Part shown: positions 58,401-64,000 of the stretch, in pieces
Position numbering within the stretch: the stretch's first letter is position 1
How the letters are laid out: every line of letters begins with the position of its first letter
Source: Apostichopus japonicus
Lineage: Eukaryota; Echinodermata; Holothuroidea; Aspidochirotida; Stichopodidae
Reading direction: 5' to 3'
Length of the DNA: 64,000 nt
Assembly (NCBI RefSeq): GCF_037975245.1
Contig: NC_092577.1
Coordinates: 23,772,398 to 23,836,397, forward strand
Translations under genes and position numbers: made by a program
Notes under the pieces: generated by a model
Told to the model about the DNA's origin: nothing
Databases searched by the model: none
Seen by the model: only the letters and a program-made list of their open reading frames with translations

Positions 58401-59341
58401 TGATTTGAACATATGGGATTTTTATGTCCGATATGATTTAAGCTGATTATAGGTCAATTTAAATATGGAGCTAGAGTTCATAAAATATTACTGAACTTTC
58501 TGAGTTTCATACTTGTTAAGTCAGTAAGGATGGCACTTTTGGTTTAAGTTGTTTGAGTGAGACTGTACTGTATGTTCACTGTCAGCATCTCTATGAGAAA
58601 GATCAATGATGGTAATTTTGGAATGTACAGTATAACCTGCATTTATTTTTGTAGCAGTTTTGCTTGGTATATTTAAATCGAACATTAGCATATTTATATA
58701 TTGGACACTTACAACTTCCTGCGCTTTGATGGCCTCTCATCTTCATTTTCAGTAGCTAAGTCTGAAGTCTCCTCAGCCCTTGTCAATAAGATCATTGCCC
58801 GTGCATAGGAACCTGAAGAAATGAAACAATTGAAAAAAATCTTGATAGTGGGCATTTGTGATGAACTAGTAAACTACTGTACACTATACAGTGGTATGGT
58901 CCTATCTGTAAATGAAAGGTTTTAATCTCGTACAGAACACACATGTACAGAAAGATACACTTTTCTCAGTTTCAACATTTACGTCGTGGAGATTTACAAC
59001 ACTATACAGTGAGATACTGTGGTCTTTGTAGCACCTTGATCCATCAAAGTAACCACAAAGCATAATGTTATTGAAAGAAACATTGTTATTGCAAATCATT
59101 TTACACTTTCATTTAAATTAATTGTGTTTACAATACCTGTTGTTGACAGAACCCGAATGGTATGTCTCGTCCAAGATGCTTGCGGGGCTTCCACTGACTT
59201 GACTGCCTTCTCAAACCTTGTAGAAGATTTATATGGTGGCCAGAAGCATTCTCTTTCGCCAGTTCTCCATTGCGATGGAATGACTCCTACACCGTCTTCA
59301 CCAGCAAAGGCAACAACCAAGAAAGTTTGAGTATCAGACAT
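55469..59341 (-). CDS. DUF4806-type protein, six exons, apparently intact (379 aa)
   Basis: Minus-strand exons: 59341-59137, 58812-58713, 58313-58052, 57722-57483, 56381-56222 and 55641-55469. All junctions have GT/AG, phases agree, and the total is 1,140 bases including the stop. It starts MSDTQTFLVVAFAGEDGVGV, then FWPPYKSSTRFEKAVKS near residues 33-49. The middle is acidic and basic (RPSKRRKL, SSSDDTEEEAE) and Ser/Pro-rich. A helical segment, ILAEIKAEVRDLKRQ, precedes the DUF4806-like C-terminal part: LSSVGGQILPVAVRRMLQEL, NNVAKCIHWTGQ, KLAFKDLFLRKVLE, then AIRKNQPTSNSTAVEIQREF. The function is unknown; the RPSKRRKL stretch could be a nuclear signal. Its ATG lies 35 bases after the stop of the CACTA-like transposase on the same strand, which suggests a transposon companion gene. 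Confidence 0.75.
56872..57352 (-). mobile_element. hAT remnant with hATC domain in an intron of the DUF4806-type gene
   Basis: The minus-strand frame at 57264-57076 reads SNSHSNAEQERLLSVVRKNK and ends YPESTVPCFKWKP, a C-terminal hAT dimerisation (hATC) block related to the one at about 38460. The flanks CCGGGAGACTCCCGC and CGGGAG near 57320-57350 and TGTCAACCTGTTTGACCCC near 56873 resemble hAT ends, but a duplication was not confirmed. It is an internally deleted fossil between exons 4 and 5. Confidence 0.65.
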
Positions 59342-59970
59342 GCTGAAAGACAGTAATGATCAGGTACGGTACAAATTCAAAAATGGAGGAGTGGCACTAC
59401 CACAAAGCTTTTCTTCCGAGGAATAAGGACATATTTTTCCAGGATACTTGAGATTGGAGCATACTGTAGTTTCCCACTGAGTAATTTGATCTTGAATAGG
59501 CCAAGTTTGGTGGAATCCAGTGGATATGTCCAAAATTTGTCTTTGTGACAAAACTTTTCATATAAGATGAACTTGCTGCCATCGCTGACAAAGAAGTTTC
59601 TGGCAAGAACAATTTCTTCACCAATTTTAACACAGTTGTCCCCCATAGATATTTTGATAGTGCAATCTTGAAGGTTGAGTACTTTGTATTGTGAGGAAGT
59701 TACCATGGTCTCATGAATCTGTCCACCATTGTGGGGCTGCTCAAAAAGTTCTTTGCTTTTAGTAGGAAATGCTACATGGTTTTCAGAAAGACGTCGAATA
59801 ACTTGTTGTAAGGGGTAATTTGCATTCCTAACCATTCTTTTTATCTGTCCCAAATAACTTTCGAAAGGGAAACAGGATACATTGTCCAATGCACCGTATT
59901 GTTGTACATCTTCTTTCAAATGCACAAGTCCATGTACATTGTATGTAATCATGTCATTGCCATAGAGAGT

Positions 59971-61813
59971 GTGCTTTTTACGTGCAAAGAAACGGACACG
60001 GACCAAAGGTCAACAAAACCAAAAACAATCCGTCTGTTTAACAACCACCAAAAACCCAACTGAAAACCCACAAACAGAAATCTCTCACTAACCCACAAAT
60101 GTATAAAATATAGCGTTTAACGTGACCGTGAAAAGGACACGGACCCAAAGGCCAACAGAACCAAAACAATAAAGCTCCACAAACCAGCCCCAAAAAGCCA
60201 ACACCAAACCACAAACAGAAAACCCCCAACCCATATTATGTAAGGACCACACAAACCCCCCACCCCACACATAACAACTAACTCCAAAACTCATCCGGGG
60301 TACGCCGTCCCGATAGCAGACGACAGGCTTGCGCATTACCTGCGAAATTTTCCCAATACGGGTCTTTTCAAGCCCCTAACAGTATTCCCCCTTTTCTTAC
60401 GAGGGAGCAGAGTTCTTAACTCCTCGTCAACCTTGGTCGAGTGGACCTCCCTGTCAGGAACAGGAGGTCCACTAGCGACCATCGTGTCCGGTATAGCGGA
60501 AGCGGCTGCGGGTAGGGTGGAAGGGCCACTCGAGTCAATGAGATCAGTGGCCTGTTTTGTCTCATCAAACCAATCGGAGGACTCCTTAGCCACAACTAAT
60601 AAGGCTGTAGTACAGTCCTCCATTGGCGAGTCAGAATCTGGGCCACTTAATGTCTCTTGGGCCGGTTGACTCGGGGCCCGACTAGTATCACCGATAGCGG
60701 GCGTAGCTACCGGTGAACCAGTACAAGCGGCATCCTGCGCCGCGTGCCACTCCGCTAGTACCATCTCCGCCGTTTTGTCCTGCTCTGCCTCAGTGGGCAG
60801 GCTGGCAGTCTCGGCAAGTTCGATCAGGGGAGAGGTCGGACACGAAAGGGGGAACAAAGCCTCCATCGGGGCGCTAGCGTCGGACACTGGGGCGATGACA
60901 GGAGCATCATGTGGTACGGTGTCAGAGGCCGGGACCGCTTCAACCACGCCCGTAGCCACTCTCGCGGCGTATGAGCGGTCTGGGCATAAACGGGCGAGAT
61001 GGCCCGTTTTCCCACACGAGTTGCAAACGATATCCCCTTTACACTCGGCCAGGGTATGCCCAACCTGTAAACAGCGGCTACACCGCTTGTTCGGGCACAA
61101 CCTGGCCTCATGCCCTTCCAGCCCACACCTCCAACAAGTGCGAGGCTGGCCCGGGTATGCAACGTGGGCCCTGTGCCCATTAGCCCACAAGGTAGAGGGG
61201 ATATCGGACTTGAGTTCAACTCTAACTCGTCTAGTCCCGGTCTTGACACCCATACATTCAAGGAATTCCAGCTCCTCGTAGCCGGTCACTTTCCCGAAAC
61301 GCCCCAGTGTCCGCACAACAACCTGTTCAGACATGTCCAGAGGGAGATGGAGGACTGTCACCCACACCGAACTATCATACGGTGTGACCTTCAGTCCCTC
61401 CACTCCCTCCAACACATGGACGCCTCGGACGCGGGCAGCCTCCGAGGTAAACCGTACATCAAAACAATTCATACCCCGGAGAGGTTTACGCTGAAGCGCG
61501 TCAACCTCTCCAGGGACCTTTAAACCAACAGAACGCAAAACTGAAAAAACTTGTACGGGGACGACCTTAGCCTCCCCCGAAAAACTCAACAATACGATTT
61601 TGCTGTCACGGCGAGCCGCCATGACAGCTAGGGGTGTGGCAAAGCCACGCACCTATACACAAACCAAAACGAAACAAACCCAAAACACACAAACTACACT
61701 AAAACAAACTGTAAACTAATGAAGGGCCAACGTAAAAACACAATAAGTGTGGTCAACGAAAGGTGGAGAGCAGCCGAAAACACGTCCGCACTCCACGAGA
61801 ACTGAACTGAACT
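59971..61813 (-). mobile_element. Half-LINE: family B element with ORF1 and 3' end only (copy B2)
   Basis: The 5' end (read on the minus strand, GTTCTCGTGGAGTGCGGACG) lies near 61813 and the 3' end GCACGTAAAAAGC at 59971. An intact ORF1 is followed directly, at about 60336, by the last ~17 codons of ORF2 (RKPVVCYRDGVPRMSFG) and the 3' UTR; about 3.2 kb of ORF2 is gone. CCATAGAGAGT occurs at both borders (59960-59970 and 61814-61824), with two further near-copies on the 5' side. The clean join and target duplication suggest it moved in this short form, using ORF2 from another copy. Confidence 0.85.
60336..61622 (-). CDS. LINE family B ORF1 protein, intact (428 aa, three zinc knuckles)
   Basis: Starts MAARRDSKIVLLSFSG at the ATG at 61622; an upstream in-frame ATG (61652) would add ten residues, but the MAARRD start matches copy B1 and the family A ORF1. 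The N-terminal half (residues 1-150) is probably an RNA-recognition-type fold, with VVVRTLGRFGKVTGYEELEF. Three CCHC knuckles follow at about residues 165-215: CWRCGLEGHEARLC, CSRCLQVGHTLAEC and CNSCGKTGHLARLC. The rest is a disordered Ser/Pro/Ala/Asp-rich tail ending in basic KKRGNTVRGLKRPVLGKFRR. It would bind LINE RNA and coat the retrotransposition particle. It is the only full-length LINE ORF in the window. Confidence 0.87.
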   Translation of the reverse strand: MAARRDSKIVLLSFSGEAKVVPVQVFSVLRSVGLKVPGEVDALQRKPLRGMNCFDVRFTSEAARVRGVHVLEGVEGLKVTPYDSSVWVTVLHLPLDMSEQVVVRTLGRFGKVTGYEELEFLECMGVKTGTRRVRVELKSDIPSTLWANGHRAHVAYPGQPRTCWRCGLEGHEARLCPNKRCSRCLQVGHTLAECKGDIVCNSCGKTGHLARLCPDRSYAARVATGVVEAVPASDTVPHDAPVIAPVSDASAPMEALFPLSCPTSPLIELAETASLPTEAEQDKTAEMVLAEWHAAQDAACTGSPVATPAIGDTSRAPSQPAQETLSGPDSDSPMEDCTTALLVVAKESSDWFDETKQATDLIDSSGPSTLPAAASAIPDTMVASGPPVPDREVHSTKVDEELRTLLPRKKRGNTVRGLKRPVLGKFRR

Positions 61814-63285
61814 CCATAGAGAGTTGCCATAGAGAACTGCCATAGAGAGTTGCATAGTGCTTGATGAAAGTAACAATTAACTGATGACCAAGCTGAGAGT
61901 AACTGCTACAGTTGAATGGACTCAAATATATAAACATAGCAACAGCAACATAGCAAGCATGAAATTTTCATAAAATGGCTTTGGAATGATTCTGTAAAGA
62001 ACAACTGGACCGGTGTACAAAAGAAATTGCCGAAGCTCTGTGGCTTTCCACCGTTCAAACTCATTCAGAGATCGAGGTTGGCGAGCAAATTCACGTGGTA
62101 GAGCACCATTCAACGATTGCAATTTTGCAGAAATTTCTCTGATAAGTTGAGGGCTCTGTCTTGTCTTTAGTGGACCTTTCAACCAAAGCTTTACCAGTCT
62201 GCGTGTCACTCCCAAACATACTAGGTGCATGTAGTCTAAAGGGAAGTTGGATACCATACCCAATGAAAGTTGGGATAGTGGAGTTTCCCCTAGATGATGA
62301 TTTTCATCTAGCATATTTCTAAATGACTGGTCAGTGCGATGATCTGCTTCTGGAAAGTTACTTTGTTGATGTACACGCCTCTCTGAACACATCTTTCACA
62401 GCCGGAGTAGCCACTATGACCCTCGATGTTTTTGACCATGGCTCTTGCAGGGGCATCACATATGATTGCTGTCATAACCACTGTAAGCTTTTCTCCCTGA
62501 AATTGAATACCATTTTGCTCAACATTTTGGTAGTCTGCTACAAATTCATTAAAAAATTCCAAATCAGTTGGTTTCCTTCTCCCATAGTACAAGCCAATCA
62601 CAAAAGGACACTTTCTCTCACATGCAGTGATCATACCTAATATGGGCCAAAACTGCGAGTTTGAGCTTTTGAATAGAGGTAAACCATCAATGTTTACATG
62701 CAACGTTATTGTTTTGTATTTACTACTTAGGGACTTTTGTCTTGAGTTCAGAATAGAGGTAATTCCATTCTCAATCCCAACATGGTAATATTCACCTCCT
62801 GAGACAATTGTTGTGTCCACTTTGGTTTGCGTGCCTAGTAAAGTTCTAGGGTCTTTTGGAAGGTCAGGATGGTCATTTTGAAGAATGACAAGGAGCTCAG
62901 AGAGTGAAGCATGAGAAATATTATACTTTGAGGCCCATTGCCCAAGGTCAATTTTCAGTGTGGAATTTATTTCATCACTTCCATCAATTTCACCATCTGA
63001 GTCAGAATATAGTTCATGAACATCTGAGTGAAAGGTCTGGAACAAATCACTGTCAACACCATCAGCATCATCATTTTCAGACAACTGTTCCAGTTGGTGC
63101 AACTGCTGCAGTTGGCTCGTTTTTTGCTTGATATGTAAAGATTTTTAATTGTCCTTCCTGGTGTTATCTATTGGTCCAGAGAAATTATTTTGCCCGCAAG
63201 ATTCATCTGATATTGTTTGTATGTAGTTTAACACTTCATTGATTTTTCTTCTCTTGGTGCGATATGATTGTGGACCATGATCCAT

Positions 63286-64000
63286 GATGAGCTATGAGGG
63301 AGATACACCAAGTTTGGAACAGTTACAGTACAAACAGTATAGATTAGGTGGTGAATGTTTAGTTTAGTTTTGTAGAAAAAAGGATCAGGAAGGACAATTA
63401 AGTCCCCATCAAAGACCCTATTGGAGAGAAGGAACCGATACACAAAAAGGGACACCTGATTACAATGCTTAAAATGATTGTGTGAAGTTGTTTCAAAAAT
63501 TTGCCTTGTATTACTTGTTGAAAACCAAATCCCAATTGCAATTGTTCACCAGTATCCTTCAGTCTATTAGATAAGTAATAAGTGTAATGCATCATATATG
63601 TATTTATACCATGTCCATTTTAAATAAGCCTTTCTTCACTATTTTAGCTTCTTTATCTTATGGTTTCGAATGTTAAAATGTATATTTTAGTAACAGAAAT
63701 TCAGTTAGCATTTGTTGATTGCCAAATTATTCGTTAAATAAAGGGGAGTTTTAACTTTACAACCTTTGCAAGCAATACTGTTTCTATGAATGTTATTTTT
63801 CAAGGTGTGAGTGCAGGAGGGAACTTTTCACATTAAGGCAAGTCCCATTCCACAGTCAAGGGTGGCTGAAAGCGGCTACAAATTACAACCCTTAAACGGG
63901 AAAGTCCTACTTCTAGAAGGAAAAAATGGTGTATGCCTTTTAGGCAGTTTGTCCAAATTCCCTTTTGAAAAAAATGAACTGTGCTCAGTTGGCTGCCTAG
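63286..64000. other. Upstream region of the CACTA-like transposase; no gene seen
   Basis: AT-rich DNA with short frames only. It should include the transposase promoter and perhaps the right transposon end, but neither CACTA-type termini nor a clear TATA placement could be established before the window ends. Confidence 0.4.

Larger units (their letters stand above)
59377..63285 (-). pseudogene. CACTA/EnSpm-like (tnp2-type) transposase, split by a half-LINE and broken
   Basis: On the minus strand, MDHGPQSYRTKRRKINEVLN begins at 63285. Past one in-frame TAA near 63137, an acidic segment (62940-63100) leads to the catalytic-type region: HVNIDGLPLFKSSNSQFWP, PFVIGLYYGRRKPTD, IICDAPARAMVKNIEGHSGY, CERCVQRGVY, FPLDYMHLVCLGVTRRLVKL, ATELRQFLLYTGPVVLY. 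A frame change near 61930 precedes the half-LINE at 59971-61813. The C-terminal part then gives MITYNVHGLVHLKEDVQQYG and CFPFESYLGQIKRMVRN, like the DUF4218 end of tnp2 proteins, and stops at 59377. A further frame change lies near 62320-62390. CACTA termini were not found. It would normally cut DNA at the element ends. Confidence 0.7.

Overview
This window is AT-rich animal nuclear DNA. It has GT/AG introns, no bacterial gene layout, and a dense mix of animal transposons: Tx1/L1-like, RTE and Rex1-like LINEs, a Penelope-like element, DIRS and Ty3/gypsy fossils, and hAT, CACTA-like and Academ-like DNA transposons. Together with frequent TAGGCCTA-type motifs, this suggests a marine invertebrate, possibly a deuterostome such as an echinoderm or hemichordate. 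The species cannot be fixed from the sequence. No housekeeping gene, rRNA, tRNA or CRISPR array is visible. Almost everything recognisable is mobile or derived from mobile DNA.

Layout. 0.1-7.4 kb: two copies of Tx1-like LINE family A, one near full length on the minus strand and one apparently 5'-inverted. 7.4-8.5 kb: dispersed repeat R1, with a second copy at 41.7-42.8 kb. 9.2-14.5 kb: a plus-strand spliced gene whose exons end in a beta-class amino-methyltransferase-like fold; it has one frameshift. 15.1-21.7 kb: AT-rich repeats, an RTE LINE joined to a Penelope-like C-terminus with GIY-YIG, then a Rex1-like LINE fragment. 21.7-26 kb: no gene recognised. 26.1-32.6 kb: a decayed Academ-like (XPG/PIN-like nuclease) transposon gene between inverted repeats. 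33.1-38.9 kb: a THAP-finger relic, then a complete hAT transposon with terminal inverted repeats and target duplication; its intron holds a second hAT-type element built around a minisatellite. 39.6-45.7 kb: a DIRS fossil interrupted by R1. 46.8-54 kb: a Ty3/gypsy fossil that received a near full-length Tx1-like LINE (family B), a U2-snRNA-headed SINE and a truncated family A LINE, each with target-site duplications. 55.4-63.3 kb: a minus-strand pair consisting of a CACTA-like transposase, split by an ORF1-only half-LINE, and an apparently intact six-exon DUF4806-type gene that ends at a 70-bp perfect palindrome.

How the parts relate. The LINEs are the likely engine for several other insertions. 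Families A and B share the same 3' terminal sequence. The half-LINE keeps ORF1 and the 3' end but has lost ORF2, so it probably relied on ORF2 in trans, and the U2-headed SINE shows LINE-style target duplications. The strongest leads are the U2-headed SINE, the half-LINE, the DUF4806/transposase pair with its palindrome, and the methyltransferase-like gene.
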